Part shown: piece after piece, positions 48,775 to 59,024 of the stretch
Numbering within the stretch: position 1 is the stretch's first letter
Layout of the letters: every line of letters starts with the position of its first letter
Assembly: GCA_011389745.1 (NCBI GenBank)
Contig: JAABTQ010000006.1
Span: forward strand, 62,001-126,000
Reading direction: 5' to 3'
Length of the DNA stretch: 64,000 nucleotides
Source of the DNA: Desulfobacteraceae bacterium
GTDB lineage: Bacteria; Desulfobacterota; Desulfobacteria; Desulfobacterales; SKZT01
Notes under the pieces: generated by a model
The model's input: only the letters and a program-made list of their open reading frames with translations
What the model was told of the DNA's origin: nothing
The model's database searches: none
Translations under genes and position numbers: made by a program

Positions 48775-49356
48775 CTATGATTCTAAATCGCCCTTTAATC
48801 CGATGGATTCGGCCACTTCACGCATTCCCATGATGGTATCTGCAATCAGGTCCGAGACCTGAACACCCAACATATCAGCTCCTTTTTCAATAATGGAACG
48901 GTCGACACCGGCTGCAAAACGTTTATCTTTCCACTTGTTTTTTACCGATTTGGGCTTCATATCCATTACGCTCTTCGAAGGTCTCACCAGGGCCGTTGTA
49001 AAAACCAACCCGGTCAGCTCATCAATGGCAAAAAGCACCTTTTCCATCTCGCTTTTTGGCTCGACATCAGAGCAAATCCCCCAACCATGGCTTACTACCG
49101 CCCGAATATATTCTTCAGGCCATTTATTTTCTCTTAAAATCTCCTCGGTCTTTTTGCAATGCTTTTCCGGATACTTTTCATAATCCAAATCATGAATTAA
49201 ACCAATAATTCCCCATTTTTCCTCGTCTTCTCCTCTTTTTTTTGCACAATACCTCATCACTCCCTCAACAGCCAAAGCATGTTTAATAAGGCTTTCTGAC
49301 TTGTTATATTTTTTCAAAAGCTCAAATGTCTCTTCTCTGGTTGGAGTGCTTGACAT
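48775..49356 (-). CDS. HD-domain phosphohydrolase
   Basis: 193 residues. HALAVEGVMRYCAKK supplies the first metal His and GLIHDLDYEKYPEKHCKK the HD pair, with VSHGWG the third His; together an HDIG-type site. Members hydrolyse nucleotides or phosphoesters; substrate not predictable. A second half is helical. Confidence 0.88.
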   Translation of the reverse strand: MSSTPTREETFELLKKYNKSESLIKHALAVEGVMRYCAKKRGEDEEKWGIIGLIHDLDYEKYPEKHCKKTEEILRENKWPEEYIRAVVSHGWGICSDVEPKSEMEKVLFAIDELTGLVFTTALVRPSKSVMDMKPKSVKNKWKDKRFAAGVDRSIIEKGADMLGVQVSDLIADTIMGMREVAESIGLKGDLES

Positions 49357-49415
49357 TTCAATATTTCCCTTCTTGATTTTCGATTTGTCTTATTTATTTT
49401 GATCTTTTTCCAAAA

Positions 49416-49802
49416 TCATTCTCTAACAAATTGCAGGCCATCGATAATAGCCTCGAAATCTTCTTTTGACAGTTGTTTCCATTGTTTTTTAGGGTAAAAC
49501 TTTACCACAGCGTTAACATGAGGAGAAAAGACTTTACCGGCCTGAAGTTCGGGATACTCCATAAGGTATTTAAATTCTTCACCAAGATCTATTAAAAGAT
49601 GCAAATCATCGTTGTCCTCGAGAAGTTTGACAACCATGAGATTTTTTACCTTGGCGCTTCCTCTCATGCGTCGAATGCCATCCCGGCCGGTATAAATCTC
49701 AAGCGTTGCTTCTTCCAAAGGTGTGGCAGTCCGGACGGAGGTCATCAAATAGGCTCTTTCCACCCAGTACTCTCCCTCAGCAAAAGGTATCCATTGTCCC
49801 AT
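49416..49802 (-). CDS. Conserved hypothetical protein
   Basis: 128 residues, predicted mixed alpha/beta, starting WIPFAEGEYWVERAYLMTS and ending KKQWKQLSKEDFEAIIDGL. No motif recognised. It lies 14 bases downstream of a small zinc-ribbon gene and may share its transcript. Confidence 0.65.
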   Translation of the reverse strand: MGQWIPFAEGEYWVERAYLMTSVRTATPLEEATLEIYTGRDGIRRMRGSAKVKNLMVVKLLEDNDDLHLLIDLGEEFKYLMEYPELQAGKVFSPHVNAVVKFYPKKQWKQLSKEDFEAIIDGLQFVRE

Positions 49803-49815
49803 TATTTTGGCTCCC

Positions 49816-49983
49816 TCAGGATTTTTTTTCGGATTCGGTTATGGGCACAAGAGTTGCTCCACAGCCCGGGCAAACAGGATCTCCCGCCGACCTGATCCTT
49901 GAACGGCATATATTCATTTGATGGCTGCAATCCGGGCATTTCATCAAACAATCATCCGATTTCTTCTCTGTATTTTCCGTCAT
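49816..49983 (-). CDS. Small zinc-ribbon protein
   Basis: 55 residues from ATG 49983 with AAGGAGG seven bases upstream, an excellent start. KCPDCSHQM and VCPGCGATLVP form one four-cysteine zinc ribbon. Function unknown; the strong ribosome-binding site supports real expression. Confidence 0.8.
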   Translation of the reverse strand: MTENTEKKSDDCLMKCPDCSHQMNICRSRIRSAGDPVCPGCGATLVPITESEKKS

Positions 49984-50088
49984 GGCAAACCTCCTTGATT
50001 GTCATATTGTCATTTAATACCATTGTTAACTCTAAGGTTTGTAAAAACGGTTTGCAAGAAAAAGTTTAGGCCATGGAACCGAAAAAAA

Positions 50089-50125
50089 AATAGGGCGGCC
50101 CCCTTTTCAGGAGTACCACCCTATT
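50089..50125 (-). terminator. Terminator after atpE
   Basis: AATAGGGCGG and CCACCCTATT pair as a 10-base stem with one G-T mismatch around a 17-base loop, followed on the minus strand by a T tract (nine T). It closes the ATP synthase Fo operon about 35 bases after the atpE stop. Confidence 0.7.
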
Positions 50126-50158
50126 TATTCTTGAAACGTTTTTAAGGAGAAACGCTTA

Positions 50159-50458
<300 letters not shown>

Positions 50459-50566
50459 TTAATAAATTAAATAACAGCTTCTTCCATTTCCCATTAAAAA
50501 CTATGATAAAACTATGATAAAAACAGGCTATTTAAAAACACGGTCATTTTTTGTTACAACAATTTA

Positions 50567-51256
50567 TTAGTGGGCATGCTCCATGGCTCCGGTAAAATAC
50601 ATAATTGAGAGCAGAAAAAATACAAAGGCCTGAACCAGAGACACGAAAATGCCCAGTACCATAATCGGAAACGGTGCGAAAAAGGCCCCTGCCAATCCGA
50701 ACAGGATTGTCAGGACCAGCTCCTTACCCATGATATTTCCAAAAAGACGAAAAGACAGGGATAAAATCCTGGCGAGATGCCCGATGAGTTCAACAGGTAA
50801 AATGATTGGAACCATCCACCAGACGGGTCCCATGAAATGCTTGATGTATTTGGCGCCATGGTACATGAAACCGATCACATGGGTAAAAACAACCACTGTA
50901 ATGGCGCATGCGGCTGTTGTGTTAAGGCTGCCGGTCGGCGGAAAAAAACCCGGTACAAGTCCGACCAAATTGGAAAGAAAGATAAAAATGAATATGGTGG
51001 CCAGCAATGGAAACAACCAACGCCCTTCCTCACCGGTGATATCGACCATAAAATTTTCCAGCGCACTAATAAGAATTTCAAAAACGTTCTGGCCCTTGTG
51101 TGGGATCATCTGAACCCCTTTAGCGGCAAGAATGCCGAAAGTGACCAACATAGCCATCACTACCCAGGTATAAACAACATGAGGATAGTGGTGCGCAAAG
51201 TTCCCGAGTCCGATTAACTCAAAAACGGTTACGAAATAGAGATAGGGATGTTCCAC
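50567..51256 (-). CDS. atpB: ATP synthase Fo subunit a
   Basis: 229 residues with five to six membrane helices. LARILSLSFRLFGNIMGKEL carries the essential arginine of the ion channel, facing the c-ring. HYPHVVYTWVVMAMLV forms the first helix. It starts one base after the stop of the AtpI-like gene. The F1 genes are not in the window. Confidence 0.95.
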   Translation of the reverse strand: MEHPYLYFVTVFELIGLGNFAHHYPHVVYTWVVMAMLVTFGILAAKGVQMIPHKGQNVFEILISALENFMVDITGEEGRWLFPLLATIFIFIFLSNLVGLVPGFFPPTGSLNTTAACAITVVVFTHVIGFMYHGAKYIKHFMGPVWWMVPIILPVELIGHLARILSLSFRLFGNIMGKELVLTILFGLAGAFFAPFPIMVLGIFVSLVQAFVFFLLSIMYFTGAMEHAH

Positions 51257-51257
51257 C

Positions 51258-51644
51258 TTAAGTTGCCTCCTTAAGAATTAGGTTTTTTAGTTCACACATT
51301 GTTGCAAAAAAAATACTTGCCACCACCAGTGAAAGGCCGACAAAAAGCCCCAGCGGATCAACAATATGTTTTGCAATCAGCACGAAAATAATTAAACCGC
51401 TGACAATGAAGCGGATATAGTACTTTACCAGAGCCTTTCTATGGGAACTTGAATGGGGGGGAGTCAGCGCATTTTTCAGCGTCCGGGCCAACAGGTGAAA
51501 ATTGACCGTTACAATAAGGCCCCCGAAAAAAATACCCAAAGCAAAGGATTTAGTGAAAAACAGGAAACCACAGATTGTCAACAGTAAAAACAATATCCAG
51601 TTTGTCCGTGTGACACATTTTAAAATGCGTTGTTGAATGTTCAT
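51258..51644 (-). CDS. atpI: ATP synthase subunit I
   Basis: 128 residues with four hydrophobic helices (WILFLLLTICGFLFFTK, LGIFFGGLIVTVNFHLL, FIVSGLIIFVLIAKHIV, LFVGLSLVVASIFFATM). It is in the usual place upstream of atpB and acts in c-ring assembly or Mg supply for the synthase. Confidence 0.85.
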   Translation of the reverse strand: MNIQQRILKCVTRTNWILFLLLTICGFLFFTKSFALGIFFGGLIVTVNFHLLARTLKNALTPPHSSSHRKALVKYYIRFIVSGLIIFVLIAKHIVDPLGLFVGLSLVVASIFFATMCELKNLILKEAT

Positions 51645-51667
51645 AAATCTGAGTGTGATCCCTGTTT

Positions 51668-51892
51668 TTATTCTAATTTTTTAGCTTTTTTTATTGCCAA
51701 ACCTATATTTCTATAACCGGCAAAAATGCCTAATATCAGACAAATAATTGTAAACCATGGCGTGGTATCAAAAACATGCCGATCAAGATATACGCCTATG
51801 GCCAAACCAATAAATATGGACAGCGAAAGCGAAAGTCCGATACTACTGTAAAAAGCCAGTTCTCTTAAATAACGCCTGGTTTCCCTTTTCAT
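51668..51892 (-). CDS. atpZ: AtpZ-like small subunit
   Basis: 74 residues from ATG 51892 (AAGG nine bases before), with two membrane helices (SIGLSLSLSIFIGLAIGVYLD and FTIICLILGIFAGY) and the short basic N-terminus of ATPase_gene1 proteins. Upstream of atpI as in many operons. It may aid ion supply or assembly. Confidence 0.85.
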   Translation of the reverse strand: MKRETRRYLRELAFYSSIGLSLSLSIFIGLAIGVYLDRHVFDTTPWFTIICLILGIFAGYRNIGLAIKKAKKLE

Positions 51893-52035
51893 GCAAAAGA
51901 ACCTTAATCGCTCCGAAGTCCCTATCATTCCCGAACTAAAATGACAACCAAAACAGGACTTCGGGACTCACCCTGTTGGGAAAAGCCATCTAACACAGGA
52001 ATTAAATCAAGTCAATGTAAAATTGCATCAATAAG

Positions 52036-52836
52036 TTAACTTTTATCTGTTTGTTTGAGTCCTAACACTGCGGAAAACCTTCCTGTTACCTGCTCCCCCC
52101 TATAAGAAAAAAATAAATCCGTACTACATTTTGTACATATTCTGCTTGTCTCGATGTTTTTATCTAAAATGCCTTCTGCTTTCATCTGATCCTGGCTTAT
52201 TTTCCAGAAATCGAAAAATTTTTCGTAAATTTTGTATTTCCAGAAGGTTTCGGGAATTTCCGTGTGATAATTAACAAATTCGGAACAACACGGCCCAAGA
52301 GACGGCCCTATTCCTGCCATGATATCCCTGGGATTTGACATAAAACGCTGTTTCATCACTTTTATGGTTTTTCCGACTATATTCCGGATACTTCCCCGCC
52401 AACCCGAATGCACATTTGCGGCCACATGCCGCACAGGATCATAAAGAAGAATCGCCTGGCAGTCAGCTGCCTGAATGACAAGATTTTTGTCGGGAATATC
52501 CGTTACTATAGCGTCGCCGCTCACCAGGATATCAGGATTATTTAGCTTTTCCGGCAGCGATTTTCTACAGAGCATGCGCACCTGGTCGGAATGAATTTGT
52601 TTCAAATATACCATGGAATCGCTATTTGCCCCTGCTCCAAAGCATTCACACATGGCAATACGATTATTCCTTACATTTTCAGGATCATCCCCTACTCCGA
52701 AACTGACATTCAGACCATCGAAGGGTTTAGAACTGAACCCCCCCTTTCGGGTAAAAATCCCATGGTGAATTCCTGAAAATTGACTCAAATTCAAAAACTT
52801 AAAAAATGAAAGACCGTTTTTTTCTGTGATCAGCAC
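52036..52836 (-). CDS. pgeF: Peptidoglycan editing factor PgeF (laccase-domain)
   Basis: 266 residues from GTG 52836, with AGGAAAA upstream. The metal ligands of the family are seen in LKQIHSDQ, AADCQAILL and NVHSGWRGS. PgeF proteins remove wrongly incorporated L-Ser from muropeptides or act as purine nucleoside enzymes. It overlaps rfaE2 by seven bases. Confidence 0.92.
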   Translation of the reverse strand: MLITEKNGLSFFKFLNLSQFSGIHHGIFTRKGGFSSKPFDGLNVSFGVGDDPENVRNNRIAMCECFGAGANSDSMVYLKQIHSDQVRMLCRKSLPEKLNNPDILVSGDAIVTDIPDKNLVIQAADCQAILLYDPVRHVAANVHSGWRGSIRNIVGKTIKVMKQRFMSNPRDIMAGIGPSLGPCCSEFVNYHTEIPETFWKYKIYEKFFDFWKISQDQMKAEGILDKNIETSRICTKCSTDLFFSYRGEQVTGRFSAVLGLKQTDKS

Positions 52837-53327
52837 CCTTGTTTTTCCTGATTGCCGTATATTTTTAGGATCTTTTGAATGATTTCCGATGTGGATACTC
52901 CCGAAACCATACGGATTCGAATCACCTTTCCGCCATTTGCATTAACAATGTCGGCACCAATAATTTGGTCCTCAGCCCAATCCGCGCCTTTGACAAGGAT
53001 ATCGGGCTTAAGCTTTTCAATGAGTTTTAAAGGATCAGACTCATGAAAAAGTGTCACATAATCCACACACCAAAGACCGGCCAGAACCTCAGCTCTTTGC
53101 AGTTCGGGTATGATCGGGCGGTTTTCGCCTTTGATTAATTTGACGGATTTATCGGAATTTAAGCCGACTACCAGAATATCCCCGTAAGATCCGGCTTCCG
53201 AAAGATATCGAACGTGTCCCGCATGCAAAATATCAAAGCATCCGTTTGTGAAAACAATCCGGCTGCCTGATCGGCGCAGATCATTCAAGCGGTCTTTTAA
53301 AGAATCAGAATCAAGTAATTTTTCCAT
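52830..53327 (-). CDS. rfaE2: D-glycero-beta-D-manno-heptose 1-phosphate adenylyltransferase
   Basis: 165 residues from ATG 53327. The nucleotidyltransferase motif TNGCFDILHAGHVRYL and the later VSGVSTSEII are intact; only the adenylyltransferase half of HldE is present, as in other split rfaE2 genes. It makes ADP-heptose for LPS, consistent with the heptosyltransferase at 33863. TTG 53351 is a weaker alternative start. Confidence 0.93.
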   Translation of the reverse strand: MEKLLDSDSLKDRLNDLRRSGSRIVFTNGCFDILHAGHVRYLSEAGSYGDILVVGLNSDKSVKLIKGENRPIIPELQRAEVLAGLWCVDYVTLFHESDPLKLIEKLKPDILVKGADWAEDQIIGADIVNANGGKVIRIRMVSGVSTSEIIQKILKIYGNQEKQGC

Positions 53328-53418
53328 ATATATCACTGCCCGGTCAATCAAATTTCAGGTAACTTCTGTATTCCTGCCTGCAATTACCGGTCACCTTGAA
53401 TTTCATGGCAATCGCGGC

Positions 53419-54648
53419 TTATAGATTTTTCATTTTCTCAACGATCACCTTGCCGAATTCGGAGCATTTTACTTCCGTAGCCCCTTTAATCTGACGGGCG
53501 AGATCATAAGTAACCGTACCTTCCCTGACGGCTGCCTGAAGGCCTTTCCGAACCAGTTCCGACGCCTTTTTCCATCCCATATAATCGAGCATCATGGCAC
53601 CGGAAAGTATCAGGGAGCTGGGATTAACCTTGTCCAGATCGGCATATTTCGGGGCAGTACCATGGGTGGCTTCAAAGCACGCACAACGATCTCCGATATT
53701 GGCACCGGGGGCCATCCCAAGGCCACCTACCTGCGCAGCCAAAGCATCGGAAATATAATCGCCGTTCAGGTTTGGAGTAGCAATGACATCAAATTCATCG
53801 GGCCGAAGCAGGACTTGTTGAAACAGCATGTCAGCGATCCGGTCCTTAATAACCACTTTGTTTTCAGGTTGTTTCCCGTTAAATTTTTCCCAAAGCTCAC
53901 TTTCGGTAATGGTTCTGTCACCAAACTTCTCCCTGGCCACCTCGTACCCCCAGCGGTTAAAAGCCCCTTCGGTAAACTTCATGATATTGCCTTTGTGCAT
54001 CAGGGTTACCGATTTTCTTCCATTGTCCAGCGCATAATTAATGGCCTTGGCCACAAGTCTTTTGGAATTTTTGGCACTGATCGGTTTTATACCGATACCG
54101 GCTCCTTCGGGCACATTCGCCCCCATCTGGTCTCTCAAAAATGAAATGACCCGGTTGGCATCCTTGCTTTCAGCTTGCCATTCGATTCCGGCATAAACAT
54201 CTTCGGTATTTTCCCGAAATACAACCATATCGACCTTCTCAGGATTTTTCATTGGGCTGGGTGTCGGCTCAATATATTGTGTAGGACGTACACATGCGTA
54301 AAGATCGAGCTGTTGACGGATAGTCACATTAAGGCTTCTGATTCCTTCACCTATGGGCGTTGTCAAGGGTCCTTTGATAGCAACAACATACTCTTCTATA
54401 GCCCTGAGAGTCTCTTCCGGAAGCCATTCTCCTGTTTTTTCAAAAGCCTTTTCACCAGCATAAATTTCCATCCATTGAATCTTTTTTTTACCGGCGAAAG
54501 CGAACTCAACAGCATTGTCCAAAACCAGCTTTGTAGCAGCCCAGATGTCCGGGCCGATGCCATCACCCTCTATGAAGGGAATCATCGGATTATCGGGAAC
54601 ATTTAATAAACCATCTTTGTTAATGGTAATTTTGCTTTTATTTTCCAT
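53419..54648 (-). CDS. icd: Isocitrate dehydrogenase, NADP type
   Basis: 409 residues. Substrate-site [18 protein letters not shown] (with the regulatory Ser), [28 protein letters not shown] and HGTAPKYA are intact. It oxidises isocitrate to 2-oxoglutarate in the TCA cycle, which in sulfate reducers can run in either direction. It follows the rlmB gene in the same orientation. Confidence 0.95.
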   Translation of the reverse strand: MENKSKITINKDGLLNVPDNPMIPFIEGDGIGPDIWAATKLVLDNAVEFAFAGKKKIQWMEIYAGEKAFEKTGEWLPEETLRAIEEYVVAIKGPLTTPIGEGIRSLNVTIRQQLDLYACVRPTQYIEPTPSPMKNPEKVDMVVFRENTEDVYAGIEWQAESKDANRVISFLRDQMGANVPEGAGIGIKPISAKNSKRLVAKAINYALDNGRKSVTLMHKGNIMKFTEGAFNRWGYEVAREKFGDRTITESELWEKFNGKQPENKVVIKDRIADMLFQQVLLRPDEFDVIATPNLNGDYISDALAAQVGGLGMAPGANIGDRCACFEATHGTAPKYADLDKVNPSSLILSGAMMLDYMGWKKASELVRKGLQAAVREGTVTYDLARQIKGATEVKCSEFGKVIVEKMKNL

Positions 54649-54676
54649 TACTTTATCCTTTTTTGTTTCTTTCTAT

Positions 54677-55426
54677 TTAACTTCTCTTTTTCTGACTCCG
54701 TTGACGGAGAGCTTCGTACATAACAACAGCGCCTGCAACAGCTGCATTCAGCGAATCTAAAGGGCCGATCTGAGGAATGGAAATCAAAAAATCACAGGCA
54801 TGTTTGACAAGGGGCCGAAGTCCTTTTTCCTCGGCACCGACAACAAGCGTTAAAGGAACTGCCAAGTCCGTTTCAAAAATTGATTTTGGGGCGGATCTGT
54901 CCAGGCCCGCCACCCAGAAACCTTCCGCCTTAATCTTTTTGATGGTGGTGACCAGATTGGTCACCTTTGCCATATGCATATGTTCCATGGCACCCGCGGA
55001 AGCTTTCGAAGCAGCCGGCGTGGGTGGAGCAGAGCGGTCTTTGGGTATGATGACACCATGAACACCCACAGCCAGCGCCGTTCGGATCAACGCTCCAAGA
55101 TTGTGGGGATCCACCACATGATCCAACATCAAAATCAAACCGGTATCCATGGAATTTTGTCTGTCGAGCATTTGATTCAAACTTTCAATGGGATATCCGG
55201 ATACCTTTGCGCCTATTCCCTGGTGCTCGGATGTATTCGCCAATACTGAAAGTTGTTCTGATTTAAGTTGTGCGATGCTGATGTTGCGGTCTTTGCATAA
55301 CCTTAAAATATTGTCCAGGCGACCTGCAGGATTTTCCCTGGTCAGATAGATTTCATAAAATTTTCTCCTGCCCGCTTTTAAAGCCTCTATCACCGGATGG
55401 AATCCATAAAGGATTTCTGTTTTCAC
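54677..55426 (-). CDS. rlmB: 23S rRNA 2'-O-methyltransferase RlmB
   Basis: 249 residues of the SpoU/TrmH group. MILDHVVDPHNLGALIRTA, LVVGAEEKGLR and ISIPQIGPLDSLNAAVAGAV are the three SpoU motifs. The N-terminal domain (FHPVIEALKAGRRKF) binds RNA. It methylates one guanosine of 23S rRNA. It overlaps gmk by four bases. Confidence 0.94.
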   Translation of the reverse strand: MKTEILYGFHPVIEALKAGRRKFYEIYLTRENPAGRLDNILRLCKDRNISIAQLKSEQLSVLANTSEHQGIGAKVSGYPIESLNQMLDRQNSMDTGLILMLDHVVDPHNLGALIRTALAVGVHGVIIPKDRSAPPTPAASKASAGAMEHMHMAKVTNLVTTIKKIKAEGFWVAGLDRSAPKSIFETDLAVPLTLVVGAEEKGLRPLVKHACDFLISIPQIGPLDSLNAAVAGAVVMYEALRQRSQKKRS

Positions 55427-56019
55427 AGCCCGCTCCGATAATTTGCCACCATACTGATTAAACGATCGACTGCTTCATCCAAATTATCGTTGACAATAAC
55501 ATGTCGATAAATATATCGCTGTTCAATCTCCTTTCCGGCATCTTTCAGGCGTTTTTCGATAACCTCGACAGAGTCCGTGGCTCTGAATTCAAGCCTGACA
55601 CGAAGTGTTTCCAAGGATGGGGGCATAATGAAGATGGTCACGCTGTTCGGGTAAAATTCAAGAATCCGGCGGGTTCCCTGGACATCGATATCGAGCAAAA
55701 TGTCCCGCCCCTTACTCAGGTAATTATCTAAAAAATCACGGGATGTACCGTAATAATTTCCGTGAACATTTGCCCATTCAATCCAGTAACCTTCTTTCAG
55801 TTTTTTCTCAAAGTCCTCTGTTTCAATAAAAAAGTAGTCTCTACCATTTTTCTCATTTCCACGCGGAGGCCTGGTAGTATAAGAAATTGAATAAACAATA
55901 TCAGGAAATCTTTCAAGCAAGGCTTTGCAGAGACTGGTTTTTCCCGCACCTGATGGCGCCGATATGATAAACAGGTTTCCACCTGCTCCTGTGGGTGTGC
56001 TTTTCTTTGCTTGCTGCAT
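55423..56019 (-). CDS. gmk: Guanylate kinase
   Basis: 198 residues. P-loop ISAPSGAGKTSL, YTTRPPRGNEKNGRDY substrate region and LLDIDVQGTRRI are intact. It phosphorylates GMP to GDP. It is in a standard block: yicC, remA, gmk, all minus, with start and stop close. Confidence 0.97.
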   Translation of the reverse strand: MQQAKKSTPTGAGGNLFIISAPSGAGKTSLCKALLERFPDIVYSISYTTRPPRGNEKNGRDYFFIETEDFEKKLKEGYWIEWANVHGNYYGTSRDFLDNYLSKGRDILLDIDVQGTRRILEFYPNSVTIFIMPPSLETLRVRLEFRATDSVEVIEKRLKDAGKEIEQRYIYRHVIVNDNLDEAVDRLISMVANYRSGL

Positions 56020-56026
56020 ATTTGAT

Positions 56027-56290
56027 TTACTTGGTTTCCTTGATGGAGCTTAAAGAGGTAAAACGCTGAGAAACAGTCTCTGCCTGAATCGCAGACAGAA
56101 TAATATGGTTACTGTCCATGACGATTATAGACCGGGTACGGCGTCCATGGGTGGCGTCAACCAGTCTTTTTTCATTTTTGGCTTCATCCTTGAGACGTTT
56201 CATAGGCGCGGAGTTTGGGGATACGATGGCTACGACCCTTTCGGCTGCCACTGCATTTCCAAACCCGATATTGAGTAAACGCTGTTCCAT
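56027..56290 (-). CDS. RemA-like regulator (DUF370)
   Basis: 87 residues from ATG 56290, preceded by AGGAGG at three bases. [38 protein letters not shown] and [12 protein letters not shown] are the full DUF370 signature. In Bacillus RemA forms DNA-binding rings that control matrix genes; the role here is inferred. An upstream in-frame extension to 56437 is not conserved-looking. Confidence 0.9.
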   Translation of the reverse strand: MEQRLLNIGFGNAVAAERVVAIVSPNSAPMKRLKDEAKNEKRLVDATHGRRTRSIIVMDSNHIILSAIQAETVSQRFTSLSSIKETK

Positions 56291-56381
56291 AATCCTCCTG
56301 ACTTCCGAAGGCCGGCCACGACCTGACCCGGGCTGACTCTTCTCTGGAATAACAACCGAATCCAACATATCCGCCTGCTTA

Positions 56382-57263
56382 TTATTCAATATTTTGGACT
56401 TGTTCACGTATTTTTTCCAGCTCTGCTTTGATGGCAACTATCACATGGGATGTCTCGGCACGCTGGGCCTTAACTCCCATCGTATTGAATTCACGATTGA
56501 TTTCCTGAAGCAAAAAATTGAGCTTGCGACCTGCAGGCTCTTGAGAAAACATGACGTTCCTAAACTGACTGATATGACTTTCCGAACGAACCGTCTCTTC
56601 TGAAATATCACTTCTTTCAGCCAAAAATGCAGCCTCCTGAGCAATCCGGGCAGGGTCTATATCCACCATGCCTTTTGTCAAGACACCTATGCGTTCTTCA
56701 AGGCGCTTCCGGTAAAACGGAAGGAGCTCTTTTTCATTATCTTTTATATTTTTCAAGCCTTTTTCAATAAAAATGAGCCGCTTTTCAAAATCAAGGGAAA
56801 TAAAATCTCCCTCTTTTTTTCTCATGGCATCATGATTTTCAAGGGCCTCGTAAAGGCACTCGCGTATTATTTTCCAGTAGGCCTCCAGGTCCTTTTCAAC
56901 TTCAGCCGGTTTAATGATTCCACCAGCCGATATCAGGTGCTCCAGAGTGATATCCGATTTAAATCCAAAAGACTCTTTCAATCGCACCAATATATCATGG
57001 TAAGCAATAGCCCGTGGATTGTCGACTTCAAAAACCATGGCCTGGTCGGATTCGCTCTTTAACTGAATTTTCACCTCGACTCTTCCCCTTTGAATCCATT
57101 GGGAAACCAGTTGTTTGACCCTTTCCTCCAGCGCGATAAGATCACTGGGAAATCGAAGAATCACATCCAAATACCTGCTGTTATATGAACGAATTTCAGC
57201 GGTTACGGTCGTGAAACCCTCCGACTTTTCATTGGATGCATACGCGGTCATACTTTTCATCAT
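56382..57263 (-). CDS. yicC: YicC family protein
   Basis: 293 residues. [23 protein letters not shown] and the C-terminal [19 protein letters not shown] are the two YicC domains. Members are RNA endoribonucleases linked to small-RNA turnover. Located directly upstream of remA and gmk, as in many genomes. Confidence 0.93.
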   Translation of the reverse strand: MMKSMTAYASNEKSEGFTTVTAEIRSYNSRYLDVILRFPSDLIALEERVKQLVSQWIQRGRVEVKIQLKSESDQAMVFEVDNPRAIAYHDILVRLKESFGFKSDITLEHLISAGGIIKPAEVEKDLEAYWKIIRECLYEALENHDAMRKKEGDFISLDFEKRLIFIEKGLKNIKDNEKELLPFYRKRLEERIGVLTKGMVDIDPARIAQEAAFLAERSDISEETVRSESHISQFRNVMFSQEPAGRKLNFLLQEINREFNTMGVKAQRAETSHVIVAIKAELEKIREQVQNIE

Positions 57264-57277
57264 ATTTTGTTTTCCTG

Positions 57278-57805
57278 CTAATTTCGTTTTAAATCATTGA
57301 GATACTTGCTTCTCACCTTTTCGAGAAAAGAGAGTATGTTTTTATCCTTGTAATCAGGATAGGTCCATGGAAGTTCCTGAAACCGGCCTTTAGTAAATAT
57401 CAAGGTAAGATCGGCAAATATTCCATTTGTAAGATAAATCCGATGGGTAAAATTTTTTCCGGTAGCCAATACAAATCTTTCATGGGAAAGAATCCCTGGG
57501 TCTGAGTTGATTAGACGTTTACCGGAATCCATGTATTGCATTTCAAGCTCATTGGTATAAAGTTTAATATGAACAAGCTGATCCTGCGGGACAAGTTTTT
57601 CAAATGTCAAAAGCCGCCTGAAAAGTGGAGCCCCCATTTCCGTTTCATAATAACTTGTAAAATCAAAGGGTATCCATGAACTCACTATATCCACAGGGCC
57701 AAAAGCCTGGTGCAGCTTTTCAGCAAAAGGCTTTAACATGTTTTTATCTTTCATGAAAAAGCCGACGACCAGCTTTGCCTTTTTAGGTTCCCGCGGCACG
57801 CTCAT
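57278..57805 (-). CDS. DUF4416 family protein
   Basis: 175 residues beginning MSVPREPKKAKLVVGFFMKD, with FTSYYETEMG and RIYLTNGIFADLTLIFTKG: typical of DUF4416, a family found largely in this phylum. Function unknown. It ends 14 bases before yicC and is likely in the same operon. Confidence 0.85.
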   Translation of the reverse strand: MSVPREPKKAKLVVGFFMKDKNMLKPFAEKLHQAFGPVDIVSSWIPFDFTSYYETEMGAPLFRRLLTFEKLVPQDQLVHIKLYTNELEMQYMDSGKRLINSDPGILSHERFVLATGKNFTHRIYLTNGIFADLTLIFTKGRFQELPWTYPDYKDKNILSFLEKVRSKYLNDLKRN

Positions 57806-57833
57806 GATTCATAGCACCCAGGCTTGTGCATTA

Positions 57834-58007
57834 TTAATCCCTGACAGGCTTGGCTTCTTCGATTAGCATGATAGGAATATCATCCCGGATTTCATACATC
57901 AGCCGGCACTTGTCGCAGATAAGCCCATTCTGAGTTTTGTTCAAATAAATTTCCCCCTTGCACTTGGGGCACGCCAGAATTTCTAACAGATCTTTGCTGA
58001 TCGCCAT
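57834..58007 (-). CDS. Trm112 family zinc-binding protein
   Basis: 57 residues from ATG 58007, with AAGGAGG five bases upstream. LACPKCKG and LICDKC form the zinc site, then YEIRDDIPIMLIEEA. Trm112-like proteins partner methyltransferases; a methyltransferase gene lies at 58999. A longer frame starting at 58031 is less likely. Confidence 0.88.
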   Translation of the reverse strand: MAISKDLLEILACPKCKGEIYLNKTQNGLICDKCRLMYEIRDDIPIMLIEEAKPVRD

Positions 58008-58034
58008 GGAACCTCCTTGTATATTAAACAAATG

Positions 58035-59024
58035 CTATGACTTCAAAACAGCTGACTTAATAATGCTGCAAAGCTCTTTTGAGATTACAGATCTATCATA
58101 GGCCTGAACATAATTTTTGCCATTTTGCCCTAATTGCCTGTAAACGGCAATCCCCTTAACCATTTTTTCAATAGCATCTTTCCATTCGGAAATATTCGAA
58201 GCACACAGTCCGGCGCTGCTTTCTTTAATAAATTTTTCATTGACCCCTACCGGTGAGGCAATAACCGGGAGGCCGGCTGCAAAATATTGAAGTATTTTAA
58301 AGCCACACTTGCCTCGGGTAAAGTGATTATCCGGAAGGGGTGAAAGGCCGATATCACATTCCACCAGGTCGGAAACTTCTTTATCAAGCGACCATCCGTG
58401 TTTCTGAACTCTCATGTACTCTAAATCAAAAAAGTTGTCAGCAATTATTCGGAGAACCACGTTTTTTTGTGTTTTGCCAATTTGCTCAAGAACAGGACGT
58501 AACTCTGCAAGATATTTCAAGGTACTTTGACTTCCGATCCAGACCAGACGAATCTCGTTTTGATCATTTCGCACACCATCTACCTGATACACCGAGGTAT
58601 CCAAACCGGTGGGAAGAATATGAACCTGATTGCAATAGCGTCGAGCATAATCGGCTAAATATTCATTGCCCGCAATCATCACATCCATCTTCCCGGCCGT
58701 CCGTTTGAACAGTCGAAAATGATCCGTTAGTCTGCTTGCCGGCTTGGTCGCACTGTACATAATCGCATCATCATAGTCAAAAATCATTTTGGGATAAAAA
58801 CGTGAGAGAACCGCCGAATCAAAGAAATTGAGACATTTTCTCTGAATAAGAACCGCGTCATAATGACCGGACGTTTTGAACAACTTCCACCGATCAGAGG
58901 TTTTTCGAGGCAACTGTTGGACATTACATTTAATACCTTCCTTGGCAAGAAAATCAAGATGATCCCCGATTCTGAGACGAAAGCTGGCGCGCGAAAGATT
59001 ATTGCTGATGATCAGAAGTTTCAA
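58035..59024 (-). CDS. Glycosyltransferase, GT4-like
   Basis: About 329 residues from TTG 59024, which follows AAAGGA eight bases upstream; a TTG at 59060 is another possible start. The GT-B C-terminal half has EIRLVWIGSQSTLKYLAEL and GFKILQYFAAGLPVIASPVGVN, the sugar-nucleotide region. It transfers a sugar in envelope polysaccharide assembly. It overlaps the upstream methyltransferase gene by 26 bases. Confidence 0.8.
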   Translation of the reverse strand: MKLLIISNNLSRASFRLRIGDHLDFLAKEGIKCNVQQLPRKTSDRWKLFKTSGHYDAVLIQRKCLNFFDSAVLSRFYPKMIFDYDDAIMYSATKPASRLTDHFRLFKRTAGKMDVMIAGNEYLADYARRYCNQVHILPTGLDTSVYQVDGVRNDQNEIRLVWIGSQSTLKYLAELRPVLEQIGKTQKNVVLRIIADNFFDLEYMRVQKHGWSLDKEVSDLVECDIGLSPLPDNHFTRGKCGFKILQYFAAGLPVIASPVGVNEKFIKESSAGLCASNISEWKDAIEKMVKGIAVYRQLGQNGKNYVQAYDRSVISKELCSIIKSAVLKS